Assembly: GCA_002118135.1 (NCBI GenBank)
Contig: BDIU01000375.1
Span: 1 to 64,000, forward strand
Origin: Trebouxia sp. TZW2008
Lineage: Eukaryota; Chlorophyta; Trebouxiophyceae; Trebouxiales; Trebouxiaceae
Reading direction: 5' to 3'
Length of the DNA: 64,000 nucleotides
The notes beneath the pieces were generated by a model. The model worked only from the letters and a program-made list of their open reading frames with translations, was not told the origin of the DNA and did no database searches. Of this stretch, positions 12,001 to 22,403 are shown piece by piece; the stretch's first letter is position 1, and the number at the start of each line of letters is the position of its first letter. The position numbers and the translations under genes were made by a program.

Positions 12001-14691
12001 TGTGAGTGCATGGGCTGCCACCGATGCCTGACTTGACAGCGATCTCAAGGCATGCAAGCACACTGTGATAGCACACATGGCATTGTGGAATTGGAAGTGA
12101 ACAAGGCATTCTAGACAGTTTGAGCACAGCAAGTTCGTGGCTTATTGGCTATGTTGTGTCAGTCATATGCCTGCGTGGCAAACTGTGCAGGCAGCAGCTC
12201 AGCAACATGCACATGACAACAACCCAACATGCCCACCTGGTACAACAAACAAGATTGGCTCAGCTTCTGGCATCACTGCATCTGCAACTGTTGCGGGCAT
12301 TTGACTGGACAAGATTGTCCGCTCGTGCAGCAAAGCCCCTGCAGTTGCACATGGTGCTGATGGTCTTGACAAAAACTTGTCATTGCCAGGGCTGACAACG
12401 ACGATGGCAGCATTTACAACAATGCTGACATTCTTGATCAAGTCAGACAAACTGTCTGCAGGTGACAAATGCTATAATTGCAAAAGTCGGGTCTTTTGAA
12501 GACTCGTTGCTGGACCCACAATCAGCAAACATGCTTGCCATGAGTCTTTCCAAAGTACAAGTAGATCAGATGGCACCCAGAAGGCCAAGCCAGACTTGGT
12601 AGTAAGCACAGGGCAGATTGTTGTTGCTGAACTGGGAAAAGCAATGTCAGGGTATGAGTACACGACAAAGTGGCAGGAAGGGCTGTTTTGGGCATAGAGC
12701 AAGCGCTCACAAGATGGTCAGGGCATGTGTGAGGGAGAAAGCGTCCAGCACAGACTGGCAGTCATGACACTGACTCTTTTCAGACAGAGACGCTGACCAG
12801 ACAAAGCAAGCACATCGCCTTCAAATGCTGGGGTTGCTTGCAAACACCTGTCAGGGCATTGAACAGGGTTCCAGCACCAACAAGTGGCAATTACGGCAAT
12901 GATGCTGTTGGAAGAAAGCTGCTGACCAGTCAAAGCCAGCACATCGCCTTCAAATGCTGTTGTGTCATGTGCAAACACGTCAGGGCATGAACGCAGCTGC
13001 GACCAACAATATCTGGCAATCATGGCACTGTTGACAAACGGATGCTAACCAGTCAAAGCCAGCACATCGCCTTCAAATGCAGGGGTGGCATCCAAGCTCT
13101 TTGGCAGCAGACCCCGCATCACCAGCTCATATAACCCCCTATTCACTTCAGTGTCTGGAATGTTTGTGATGACAGCCTTTGGGTCATATCTCTGATGCCT
13201 GCAGGGATCAATGGCAGTCAGTGAGCACATACTGGCATACAGCCGTCGCCAAAAGTGAGCATTGGCCTGCATGCAACAATCTCAACGGCCCTATGACCTT
13301 ACTTTTGCTGCCTGAATGGACCAGCAGCGGTCAGTGAACGCGTGCCTGCATGCCATAATGCTGTACAGGTTTAAGAGTGCCATGGCAGTCATGAAATGAA
13401 GTTGCCGTAGTGTGAAACCTTGGGGCAAAAACATCTGACGGCCGATAGGCTTGAATAGTTGCACATGATGTTGTAATGTGGCTTGGCTGTCTGGCAACTT
13501 GTACAGTTATCTCTCAATGTAAGGACACTCAATACAAAGACATTCTTGATGTAAAGACAATGCAACTGGGAACCAAGCACTGCAATCTGACTACACTGTC
13601 ACTTCTGGGTGAGAAAGGACAGTTCAATGTAAGGATGCTTTTCTTGGTATCCGATGCACTCATTGTATCAAGAGGTCACTGCACAGTAATTTCTCTTGAT
13701 AACAACTGCATTGGTTACCCAAGAAAACGTCCCTATACCGAATTGTCCTTACTCGGAGGTATCACTGTAGTCAGAATGCAGTCCTTGATTCCCAGCTGCA
13801 TTGTCCTTACATCTAAGATATCCCATATCAAGTGTCCTCGTAAAGAGAGTTTACTGTACTGGTATGACTAACTGTGCAGTGATGCTGGCTTGCATGTGAG
13901 CCGTCAATGGTGTTCATACCTATCAAGCACCATGCCATGCTGACTGCACAGTCCCTTCTGCAGGATTGCAGCAGCTGCTAGCATGCCACGGTCCTGTCCT
14001 CCATGCACCATTGCAGCAGATGGGTTTTGTACGCCATAGACTGCAGCTATCAGCTGTCTTGCTTGAGCTGACTGTGGGTTTCTGACGGCATTGCTGAGCA
14101 AAGTTTGCTTGGGAGAGCCGAAGCTTCGCAAGCTTTTCTGTGTCCATTTGAGTGGCACTGTCTTGCTCACAATGCTGTCTTGATGCGCCAGACCACGGTC
14201 TTGTAACTCAAGCAGCTCCTGCAGAAGCGGCAAAATCTGTCTATCCATTGAGGCCGAGCAAAGGTGGTGTCTTTCAAAAGACAAGCGCACTTGCCTGCGC
14301 TTGCTCCTTAAGCTGTCGCTCCACTCTTATCAGAGCCTTGCTTGCGCTAGCGGTATCGGTGACGTGCGACAGCTGCTGGCGCACTTCTTGCAGCTCGTCG
14401 ATGGTCTGCAAACAGGCGACAGTCAGGTACAAACTGCTTTGAAGGTATTCTTGCAATAAGCGAAATGCAAAGCATGCAGATAGGCAGTGCACAAAGCTCA
14501 GGCGAACGTGCATGCACCTTCTGCAGCACCAACTTCACGGCTGCGCGATCCTTCGCTGCAATCGCAGCCTGCGGCTGCATTGAAGGCTCTCTACGCAAAG
14601 TGCCCAGCATGGTGGCTGAGCCCCACAGGTTCTTAGACATCAGCGACAACATCAAAGCACATTTGCAGCCAGGTCGATTCAGCTTCTGCAT
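83..14691 (-). CDS. IQCH: IQCH-like protein (IQ motif plus ATP-grasp-like module), 3' end outside window
   Basis: Recognised from conserved blocks in the order of IQ-domain protein H: STPEYVSYERVYATVWP then VVVDGK (10334-10481), an IQ motif split over two exons (9481-9659 and 8144-8317), VYVAPFSLPE (7708-7894), YWRKLLE and AHMSLAAKLLASPRAL (6859-7077), LGLPLLGPHPSIARHFSLKS (near 6240-6366), VQRWLMKIDDEHLGRGHAY (4147-4309), RGGVIEACASG (2966-3160), GSPSVNLFIDPLGGVR (2260-2448), GHVEVDFVASKEQ to RQGLVLNFMDG (444-1651) and a last visible exon 83-208. Further exons: 14518-14691, 14295-14405, 13920-14236, about 13303-13490, 13050-13266, about 12470-12710, 12238-12455, 11543-11692, 10922-11045. Junctions from 4309 to 83 are all phase-consistent. 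The exon 83-208 ends on a strong donor (gtaagt), so the gene probably continues leftward; read-through would stop after two codons. The family is linked to sperm and ciliary function in animals; the exact reaction, if any, is unknown. Confidence 0.85.
2060..2330 (-). repeat. Tandem copies of 3' edge of IQCH-like exon 2260-2448
   Basis: The exon end (PPVALSQAALAVGKACYAA plus donor gtaag) recurs at about 2160-2205 and 2065-2120 with the same donor-side sequence, making three copies in all. The later copies run into intron sequence. Confidence 0.8.
2585..3410 (-). repeat. Duplicated IQCH-like exon (GTEAYFS..RGGV.EACASG) and partial copies
   Basis: The exon at 2966-3160 joins its neighbours in phase. 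A second copy of its 3' two-thirds with a good donor (gtatgt) lies at about 2729-2852, and copies of its 5' part occur at about 3215-3290 and 3320-3410. Confidence 0.75.
3859..4017. mobile_element. Degenerate TIR element copy in IQCH-like intron
   Basis: Starts CAGTATCTCTACATTC; internal TTACAGTCAGAATGCA and GGTGTCCTTGCA match other copies. The ends are mutated, so limits are approximate. Confidence 0.45.
4740..5830 (-). repeat. Two arrays of repeated exon-like units inside the IQCH-like ATP-grasp region
   Basis: At 5200-5830 a unit encoding SMSQEQRALPLIEGGLRYTI and a following VTGYLITTE occurs four times (near 5285, 5420, 5640 and 5800). At 4740-5170 a unit encoding KAIIRV(K/E)FYSN occurs three times at about 160-190 bp spacing. 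Their place in the protein is unclear because IQCH relatives have no such segment there that I know. Confidence 0.6.
5976..6013. other. G-run and two unresolved bases
   Basis: A run of G broken by single T residues (about 5981-6004) is followed by NN at 6012-6013, so sequence here is not reliable. It lies inside an IQCH-like intron. Confidence 0.9.
6140..6620 (-). repeat. Three tandem copies of exon LGLPLL.P.PSIARHFSLKSG
   Basis: Copies start at about 6366, 6490 and 6612 (minus), each preceded by the same acceptor gcatgcag, about 120 bp apart. Only the left-most copy (about 6240-6366) continues intact into AKVNVAPGT; the middle one has a frameshift after the QLF residues. A further partial copy of the 3' part lies near 6020-6105. 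Confidence 0.8.
7400..7750 (-). repeat. Four copies of exon edge VVY(V/I).PFSLPE plus donor
   Basis: The 3' edge of exon 7708-7894, including the donor, recurs near 7410-7445, 7520-7555 and 7565-7595. Confidence 0.75.
8140..9660 (-). repeat. IQ-motif exon pair with both facing edges multiplied
   Basis: Exon 9481-9659 ends in the first half of an IQ motif (AAAVSIQAHW plus AG). Copies of that edge with a donor-like site lie near 9290-9350, 9130-9180 and 8995-9035. Exon 8144-8317 opens with the second half (GYITRKRLKQ); copies of that edge with an acceptor lie near 8380-8500 and 8585-8650. Confidence 0.8.
11400..11830 (-). repeat. Copies of both edges of exon 11543-11692
   Basis: The 3' edge (SQSPNLMQ plus donor) is repeated near 11413-11445 and the 5' edge (acceptor plus VPEI) near 11800-11830. 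Confidence 0.7.
12790..13095 (-). repeat. Three copies of exon edge ATPAFEGDVLALTG plus donor
   Basis: The 3' end of exon 13050-13266 recurs near 12928-12975 and 12797-12835, each with GGTTAGC or GGTCAGC at the donor position, spaced about 120-130 bp. Confidence 0.8.
13504..13681. mobile_element. TIR element copy in IQCH-like intron (left of tandem pair)
   Basis: Starts CAGTTATCTCTCAATGTAAGG after TA and ends AAGAGGTCACTG. It shares the internal motifs TGTAAGGACA and CTGGGAACCAAGCA with the 20.3 kb copy. Confidence 0.7.
13684..13856. mobile_element. TIR element copy in IQCH-like intron (right of tandem pair)
   Basis: Starts CAGTAATTTCTCTTGATA and ends AAGAGAGTTTACTG before TA. It abuts the copy at 13504-13681 with two bases between. 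Internal motifs TTGTCCTTAC and AAGTGTCCT are shared with the family in the opposite orientation. Confidence 0.75.
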
Positions 14692-14865
14692 GCACTGACG
14701 CACGTACACATGTGGTCATCGAACCTATCTGAAAGCGGTTCAACAGCAGCTAGCAACCTGAAAGATTGCGCAGGAAGTTTGTGAATTGTTGTTGATTGCG
14801 TACATAGTCATCAAGTAGACGTACATCGAGTCAGCTCAAGCTTCGTCGGCTGAACTGCCCCCAAG
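14692..14865. promoter_or_regulatory. Shared divergent promoter, IQCH-like / FTR catalytic chain
   Basis: Only 174 bp separate the two start codons, so both promoters and both 5' UTRs must lie here. The stretch is richer in CpG than the flanking introns. I see no clear TATA box. The ATG at 14691 lies in a context (tgcatgcag) that could instead be a splice acceptor, in which case the IQCH-like start would be further upstream. Confidence 0.5.
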
Positions 14866-15984
14866 ATGATAGCTTGCACAAGCAGAGTCGGGGTACCTGC
14901 CTTCGGCGTGTCGCAGAGGACAAGCCGGGGTCGTCAAAGCAGCGTTAGAGTGCGTGCAGAGGAGAAAGGTATATACAGCTCTCGTGCCTGCTCGAATTCG
15001 TACGGCGTCTGAGCCGTGAACCCTACGCTTCAGCCTTTATGTGTACTGTTTTAGTGCTGTCTTGCACCTGCCCGGCTTGATCATCACAGCCAACAAGCGT
15101 TCTGTCTCAATTCCCTGCTGCGTGCTTTGCAGCTCATGTGGACAGCAGATCGCTCGAGGGTATGAGGAAGTTCTCAGAGCAGTATGCTAGGCGGTGAGTC
15201 AAAGCCTCATCGACTCTGCAATGCATGCTGCTGCTGTTTGCTGATTCAGTGAAACAGTGTCTGCCCTGGGTTGCAAAGCAATACTGTCTTCCTGCAGGAC
15301 GGGCACCTATTTCTGCATGGACAAGTCTGTCACATCTGTGGTGATCAAGGTGCGCTTCAGCCTGCTTTCAGCCTTGCTGATTATTGTATGCAACATCTTG
15401 TTGCTTGAGTAGTGCTGTATTCTGACCTGCTGAAATATTCCTCACGTTTGGCAGGGTCTAGCAGAGCACAGGGATGAGCTTGGTGCCCCACTCTGCCCTT
15501 GCAGACATTATGATGACAAGAATGCAGAAGCGAAGCAAGGCTTCTGGAATTGCCCGTGCGTTCCAATGCGTGAGCGCAAGGTAAAGCACAGCTGTGATCA
15601 TGTGCCTGTGCATACAAAATTGTGAACCAGGCTGCTGCATACAATGCACAATGGTCTGTTCTGTGTTCATGGTCTGAAATGTCTGACAGCACATCATTCT
15701 GTGCTTGAGCCTGGCATGTATGTGTTTGTTGTACATACTTGTAAACAAGCCAAGCGAAGAAAAGCAAAATATACACTGTCAGGAGGCACCACTGGAGCAT
15801 CTCTGAGCAGAAGCAAGCCAGGAGACTGGAATGTACATGTGACAAATGCGATGCATCTTTGCAGGAGTGCCATTGCATGCTGTTCTTGACAGAGGACAAT
15901 GACTTCAGAGGAGAAGATCAAGCCATCACATTGGATGAAGTCATTGAAAGCACCAAGGGAATGAGCGGTGTGCAGCAAACCTGA
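14866..15984 (+). CDS. FTRC: Ferredoxin-thioredoxin reductase, catalytic (beta) chain, chloroplast
   Basis: Five exons, 14866-14968, 15133-15193, 15298-15349, 15455-15580 and 15865-15984, all phase-consistent, encode 153 residues. The enzyme passes electrons from ferredoxin through a [4Fe-4S] cluster to thioredoxin disulfides in the stroma. The signature CPC-x16-CPC-x8-CHC is complete: Cys86, 105, 107 and 116 match the cluster ligands of the cyanobacterial enzyme, and Cys88/Cys118 match the redox disulfide. The conserved lead-in YFCMDKSVTSVVIKGLAEHR precedes it. Residues 1 to about 34 are rich in Ser, Thr, Arg and Val and end VRVRAEEK, which looks like a plastid transit peptide. Length is normal for a plant or algal precursor. 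It is transcribed away from the IQCH-like gene and converges with the gene ending at 16729. Confidence 0.97.
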
Positions 15985-16728
15985 TGGCCAAGCGAAGGGC
16001 TTGCAGGATGTATCAATATCAAGTTCCTGTTTCTGTGTAGATTTGATTGGCAATTAATCTATCAGCAGTCGCTCAGGTTGGAAGACAATGTTGTCCGGTT
16101 GACATGCCAAATCAGTTTTCAGAGTATGGCAGTATGGTCTGCGTCCTAGCATTGATATTGGATTTTTGAGCAGCTTATCTCATGACAGTCATGCAGATCA
16201 TGCTGTCATTTGCGTCTTGTGTATGCATTAGCAGACATCAGGAGAGTGGTATGAGTAATGTTTTGACCCCCAAGTTGTGGAAATGCTTGACAGAGCAGGC
16301 ACAAGCTGGCAATTGCATGTTTGAGCATATGTATCATCGTGCTGCCCTGCTCATACTTGTAACACATCCCCTTGAAGGGTAAGCTGGGCTCAATGCTTGA
16401 GAAGCATGTGCACCTTGCCAAAACAGTTGCAGCTCTTGCAGAAAACTGACAGATGACACGTGTCAATTTTGTTGTACACATAGCTGTTGCAAAGTTTGTG
16501 ATCCACTGTGAAAGAGATACAGCTGCAAGAACGTGGCACAATTGTGCAACTGCCCGCACGCCAATGTGATGTACCCATGGAAACCGGAAGTTTTCTGTCA
16601 CTGCATGTCATTTGGAAAATTTCAAAGCGGTTCAGAAAAGTTGCAAAGCTAACAGGACGATACATGATGGCACCCTCAATGGATACAGAGATGTGCATGC
16701 ATTTGGACTGGCTGCAGAGAACCCACAC
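15985..16728. other. Convergent intergenic region
   Basis: About 740 bp between the stops of the FTR gene (plus) and the 1149-residue protein gene (minus). It should hold both 3' UTRs. Short ORFs here lack coding character and splice context. Nothing else recognised. Confidence 0.6.
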
Positions 16729-18541
16729 TTATTTGCTCATTCTGGAAAATCTCTTCATATTTTTGCGCCTGTGACGCTGCATCCTCTCCTTCACCTGCCT
16801 CTCAATGTCCTCGTCATCAATTGATGGCATTGATCCCTGCAAAAGATGCAGTACTTCTGCACATATGCAAGACGCCAAGCATGTTGCCATGAGATCAACA
16901 CACTGCAAAACTTGCAAAACTGAGTATGCACACAAGCAGCTTTCACTGTCAGACGCTGCAGGTAGCTTTGCATATCTCACCTGATGATTGACACCAAACA
17001 AGTCAGTATTGCCCATGCTTTGCTCCTGACTGTGATAGGCATGCTCAGGCTCGCTGTGGTCTTTCTTGGCCTTGACTCTAGCAGAGCGCCTGATGAACAC
17101 CACAGTCTTAGCCTGCTGTTTGGCCTTGGCATGCTGCTTGCCTGCTACAGTCACTACCTTGGGAGGCAATGGCAAGCACAGGGTGTGTTCAGCTAAGTTG
17201 ACTTGAACGTTTGTGACGTCCTGAAGTGCACTGCTTCTGCCTACAGCTGTACTGCTGATCTGCTGGCCAGGCTTAGGAGCATCAGTAAGATATGCAGGCT
17301 CTGGGCTGGTGCTGTTGTCCTGCTGACTGAGCACTGCCTCTAGCAGATCAGCAAAGCCACCTGCTGTTCTGATCTCTCTCTGCTTGCTGTTGCTGCTACC
17401 AATACCATTGCCGCTGCCATTGCTGTTGTGGGTGTCAGAGGCTCTGCGGTGAGCAGGGCCTTGGCTCTCACCAGTACCTGCAGCTTTTGGCAGCTTGCTG
17501 TGCACAAGACTTCCTGCAGCAGTGCTTGACCTGCGTATAGAATGATCACTCTTGCCCACAGGCTGCCCTGCTGCTGCTCGAAGGGGACCTGAGGCTGGCT
17601 GAGACTGAGAGACTGGTGCCTTCTTGGCTGTTCTGGCACAGCTGTATGCTTTGGGCCATGCCAAAGCTGCTGCTAGTGGTGAAGCATCTGCCTGCCTGCT
17701 GCCGTCAGCATTTGTGGCAGCAGGGTTGGCGTTATCAGCATCCATTGGCAAAGGCTTTGGCCTAGCAGCTTCAGCTACAGCAGCTCTGCGTGACTCTGGA
17801 ACTGCCTGCAAACAGACAGCATGTTGACAATCTGCTTTGTACTCTTGACAGAATGCAGACAACATGACCATCTGCAGAAGTTCATAGGCAGGTTCCTATG
17901 GGGGTTTGTCGGTTGCATACTGTGCATATCCTCCAATAACACTAGTTATATTGACCCAGACTCATTACGAGGAAGTTGTGACCATGTCATCACAACGCAG
18001 CATGCTATATAGCCAGGGCAACATGCTTGCAGAACGTACTCTAGGTTGGCAGACAGGCTTCTTCACACAGCTGCTGCTATATCAGCAGCCAAACAGTGGT
18101 TGCTGTACCTCATGTAGCCACGATCTCCATGGGCTGTGACTCACAACAGGGATGCTGGGTGTTCAGACAATCATGCTTCAGGTGATTATGTGGATTCAGC
18201 CAGTTTCACATTACAATTGTCGGGTATAAGTTGTATGTTGGGGGCTATAAACTTGACAAATACAAGATTTATCATGTGTGGTCCAGATATGACAATGCAG
18301 ATTGCTGCAACAAAGCCAGATGTCACCATGGCAGGGCTCGCCAAAGCTTGCAGCGGGCAGATCTCAAAAGCGCCATCTATGCCAGGAGCATCGCCATCAG
18401 AGCTGGTGGTGGTCTCCTGTGTGCTGAACTCATGGTGAATTCTGTTCTGCTGCTTGGCCATCTGCTGCTGTTGCTCCTGCTGCGGTGGAGCATTTGGTGA
18501 CTGCTTGCGTTTCAAACTGGGCTTGCTCTGACCTGGTTTGG

Positions 18542-18581
<40 letters not shown>

Positions 18582-21237
18582 CTGTTGCTCCTGATGTGGA
18601 CCCTCTGGTGGCTCCTTGCGTTTTAGACTGGGCCTGATCTGACCTGGCTTCTGATGCTGCTGCTGAAGTTGGGGCAGTGGGACATTTGGTGAGTGCTTGC
18701 GTGTCACACTTGGCTTGATTTGGTCTGGCTTGGCCTGCTGTTGCTGCAGAGCCGCATCTGGTGACTGCTTGTCTTCAAGGGTAGCCTTGGCTTGACTTGG
18801 TCTGCCCAGAACTTGGGGCTTTGGCAGAATGGCCTGCTTGGCTGATGTGACAGGCTTTACAGGGACAGCAGCCAGTCTTGCAGGTGCAGGCAGAGGCTTC
18901 GTAGCAGGTCTCTGAGGAGATAGAGCAGCTCTGATGCCCTGCACAGCAACAGCAAAATGTCTGCATAGTTGGCCCAAGCTGCTCTGGCAACAAACACAAC
19001 AGGTACAGCATATACATGAAATGTACAGTGAAGCAAAGACACAGCAAGTGGCAATAAAACTCTCTGTTGCAGTGCTAGCTGCTGCCGGGAATGCGATGAT
19101 TGAGAAAGTGAGAGATGTGTGTGTATGCACAGGACATAGGATGTCCCCATACCTGTGCTATAGCCGGGGCTGCATCAACCATCATTGTCAAATCAGCTTG
19201 AACACCTTGGTGGTGCTGCTGCACAGTGGGTTGTGTCTGAGTGCTGCTGTCCATGCATTGCAGCACAGCAACAGACGGCCTCTGGTACTGCGCCTTCTGA
19301 AAATCAGCTAGGGCTTTGCTGTTGTCTTGAGCAAGGCTATGCATCAGCCCCATCATTGTCTGAAATGTGGAGTGTAAGTCGGAAAGCTTGTGGCCCTGTC
19401 TGTCAAAAGCTTCTTGCAAAGTTGCAAAGGATGCTTGCATATTGGTGCAGCTGTGAGACACTGTTGAGAGCTGTTGCAGCACATCAGCATTGTTGGACTG
19501 CTGAGCTTCTGACTGTGCATCAGCAGCAGCGGTGAATGATGCGGTCAATGCTTCGCACCTTTCCTGCGTGGCCATGATAGCTGCCATAACCTGCTTGCTT
19601 TGTTCAGCAGACGCTGTGGCAAACCCTTCAACAGCCTTTGCAGCTGCTGTGGCAGCAGCACTGGCAGCAGCTTCTGCAGCAGCTTTGACAGCAGTATTGA
19701 GAGCAGCTTCTGACATTGCTTCTGCCGCAGCTTTGTTGGCAGCTTCTGACCAGGCTTCAGGTGTAGCTGTTGCTACAATTGCTTGAACTTGGCCATTGTT
19801 GTGATGCAGCACAGGCTGGTCATCATGTACAGACATTGCCTTGTGCATTTGTGCTGAGCCTGGCAGCTCTGTTTCTCTGACATTTGCTGCTGCAGGTGGC
19901 ACAGCGTTGTTGATGGCCTGGGCAGCAGCTCTGCTCTTCATCTTCATCAGCAGTCTGTTAGGGGCAGGGTCTGTGACTTGAGGAGATCCTGCAGCTGCCA
20001 GAAACTGATTTGCACCTGCTGTGTAAGGCTCAGGCTGCTCTTGCAGGTGATGCATTCCAAGAGACTGCATTGCTGTCCTGAGACCAGAAGGGTGCTGCTG
20101 CTGTTGCTGCTGCTGGTGGTGCGTCTGGTGCTGCTCATTGAAGATGTCTGCTCTGTCAGCAACAGGTGGGTCTGCTTGAGTCTGGTCTTCAGACCAAGCC
20201 ATCATGTCATCAGATGGCTGTGTCAGATACATCTGAGGCAGCCCCTGACTGCTGGGTATGGCTTGACTGTGCTGAGGGCCATGGTTGTCATGCCCTGCCT
20301 GGCTGCCCTGTACAGCAATTTCTCTTTATCAGGACACTTGATATAAGGACAACATTGATGTAAGGACAATGCAGCTGGGAACCAAGCAATGCATTCGGAC
20401 TGAAGTGTTACTTCCGAGCAAGGACAATTTGGTGTAAGGACACTTTCTTTGGTGACCAATGCAGTCGGTATAAAGAGATTACTGTACCTGCTGCTTGCTT
20501 GACTGCTGGCTGAGGTGAGAAGCGTGAGCTGGCTGGAAACGACTGTTGCGCTGTGGGGTCAAAGTCTGTGAGCTAGGTTGAGACACTGAGACATGAAGAG
20601 GAAGAGGGCCTCGGGTTGGCCTGACGCCTTGCTGCTGCTGTGGCATCACTTGCCCTTGTGAAGAAGACATGGTCTGTCCGGGCTGCCTTTGTGAGGAGGA
20701 CAGCGTCTGTCCAGGCGATGGTTGTCTTGCCATTCCAGCCCTGAGAGAAGAAGTGTTCTGCAGACGGCTCAGCATGCCTTGCCCTTGTTGCTTTGCTGGA
20801 GCGGAAGAGAATGGTCTTGGTTGGGAGAAGCTCTGTGTACTTGAGGGCCTGACAGGAGTGCAGTCTGTGCTGTCGATGCCAGAGCAGGGCTGACTGCAAG
20901 GCATGTTGTATTGCACTGCAGCAGTGTGCATTGCCTGAGCCTGACTCGAGTGAGCTGGCATCATGTACTGCTTGTCTGGTGTGCCTATTGGAGTGTACTC
21001 TTGAAAGCCAGCAGGCTGGCTGTGAGTCATTCTGACTTGGGACGCTGTCTGGTGGTTTGCTGCTCTGACCATGGTGCGTGATGCAGATGCGGTGACTGGT
21101 CTAGGTGGCATGCTGCCTGCCCGGGAAGAAGAAACCATTCCCATGGATGCCGACCATGGTTTCTTCTGAGCCGAGGAAGGGCCTCTTGAGAAGCCAGGCT
21201 GCATGCCTGCTTGCCCTTGGCTTGCATGGTAGTCCAT
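16729..21237 (-). CDS. 1149-residue low-complexity protein of unknown function
   Basis: Five exons, 20488-21237, 19153-20307, 18327-18938, 16981-17805 and 16729-16836, are all phase 0 and sum to 1150 codons including stop. I do not recognise a family. Exon 1 is Ser/Pro/Gln-rich. Exon 2 has an Ala-rich helical tract (about 19630-19760) followed by a helical stretch. Exon 3 has repeated KPSLKRK(Q/E)SP-type basic motifs and a run of about 12 Gln (CTG repeat near 18541-18580). Exon 4 is basic and Ser-rich. The last exon is acidic then strongly basic (DDEDIERQVKERMQRHRRK) before the stop. The basic, disordered character would suit a microtubule- or nucleic-acid-binding scaffold, but that is inference. 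Start chosen at the first ATG of exon 1; an acceptor-like cag lies just upstream (about 21260), so a 5' exon is possible. Its first intron is a transposon (see mobile element 20313-20484). Confidence 0.75.
20313..20484. mobile_element. Introner: TIR element forming a whole intron (1149-residue protein gene)
   Basis: 172 bp with terminal inverted repeats CAGCAATTTCTCTTTAT and ATAAAGAGATTACTG, flanked on both sides by TA. On the minus strand the intron 20308-20487 (180 nt) begins GTACAG and ends CTGTACAG. The sum is exact: 172 element, 2 duplicated TA and 6 bases of the old site. The flanking exons read through in phase 0 without it. Confidence 0.85.
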
Positions 21238-22403
21238 GTTTGGCTGGCTGGCCTGCCTGCACGGAATTCAAGTGGTGTGTGATCCGCGCATTGACAAGAT
21301 CAGAGTGCAGAAGCTGCCGTGCAAAAGTGCTGATGCAGTTGCAATTAGGCTTTCAGGGAATTTGCAAGAATTTCACAGCAATCAAAACTGAAAGATGATC
21401 TTGTAGCCTCTGCATGCCTTGGTGCCTGAAGCTGATGCGTCGTTTGCCTTTGCCCCTGTCTCGCTGGCCCAATCAGCATGATGCCTCAGCTCGACCCTGC
21501 AGACTTTACCCTTTTGTTGGTTTGACTCAGTCCTGCACACTGCCTTGATGAGTTTATGAGCTATGAGCACTTGCCAGAGGCTCCTGGCTGGATTATGCAG
21601 GGCGTGTTTCTGGCAAAGCAGGACGGTACCGGTGTGACACGCCGTGCTTACGCTTGTGCTTGTCGCGGCCACAACACTGCGGCAGGAGGTACGTCGTCTC
21701 AGCTGCGTCTGTAAGCTTCAAATCCGGCCAGGTCTTGCCAAAGCTCTGTCACAGCGTGCACCCCTGTTGCCTTTGCTTTGAGAGTCAAGATCGATTTGTA
21801 TGCTGTGATAGCGGCCAATTCAAATTCGCTGCTTTGCAAAGCACGCCGCAGCTGGACATCGGCGGTTGCCATCTATCATCCGCGGTTTGTTGCGCATGCA
21901 CGTGTGATGCAGCGCTGCGGGCCGTGCATGCTGCGATCACAGACGCCGCACTTGATGTGCTGGAAGCCTAACCTGCTGAGTATTAGCGGATGGGGCTGTT
22001 CAGACCTATCAGACTGTGACATCTGGAAGGCTCATCAGGTCTAAGCTCATGAGAGCTGTTGACTGCATCATGCCAGAGCCCTCCCTGGCATGGATAAGAT
22101 GACGAGCTGCTCTATGTGATGCAGTTGTGATGTGCGTGGAAACCACAGCTCAAGCTTGATAGCTTCACCAGCATATATTGCCTTGGACAGAGTCTGATGT
22201 TACATCAATCAGTCAGATCTGAAGTGGGCCTAGGTGTACCAGTAGCATAAACAATTTGTTGATGATGCTTGACAGTCTTGGTCAGATATGCTGCCATCAT
22301 TTGCATTTCTCTCTCTCACAATCAATTCACACAAGCTCTATGCGTACGCACTCTGGGAAGCAAAATGAAGAGTATGCTTCATGTGCTCCTACTGTTTTTG
22401 ACA
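21238..22403. promoter_or_regulatory. Intergenic region with CpG-rich block upstream of the 1149-residue protein gene
   Basis: About 1.17 kb between the start of the gene ending at 16729 and the stop of the coiled-coil gene at 22404. The part from about 21640 to 21960 is visibly rich in CpG, unlike the surrounding introns and similar to the 14.8-15.0 kb promoter, so it is probably the promoter or a 5' UTR exon. Short ORFs on both strands here lack phase-compatible splice sites. Confidence 0.4.

Noticed and set aside
18541..18580. CTG/CAG run as a disease-type or unstable repeat of special note
   Set aside because: It is a short polyglutamine tract within a generally Gln-rich protein; many smaller runs occur nearby.
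21382..21672. 96-codon minus-strand ORF as the first exon of the 1149-residue protein gene
   Set aside because: Its apparent start is GTG, no donor joins it in phase to 21237, and the base composition looks like promoter or 5' UTR.
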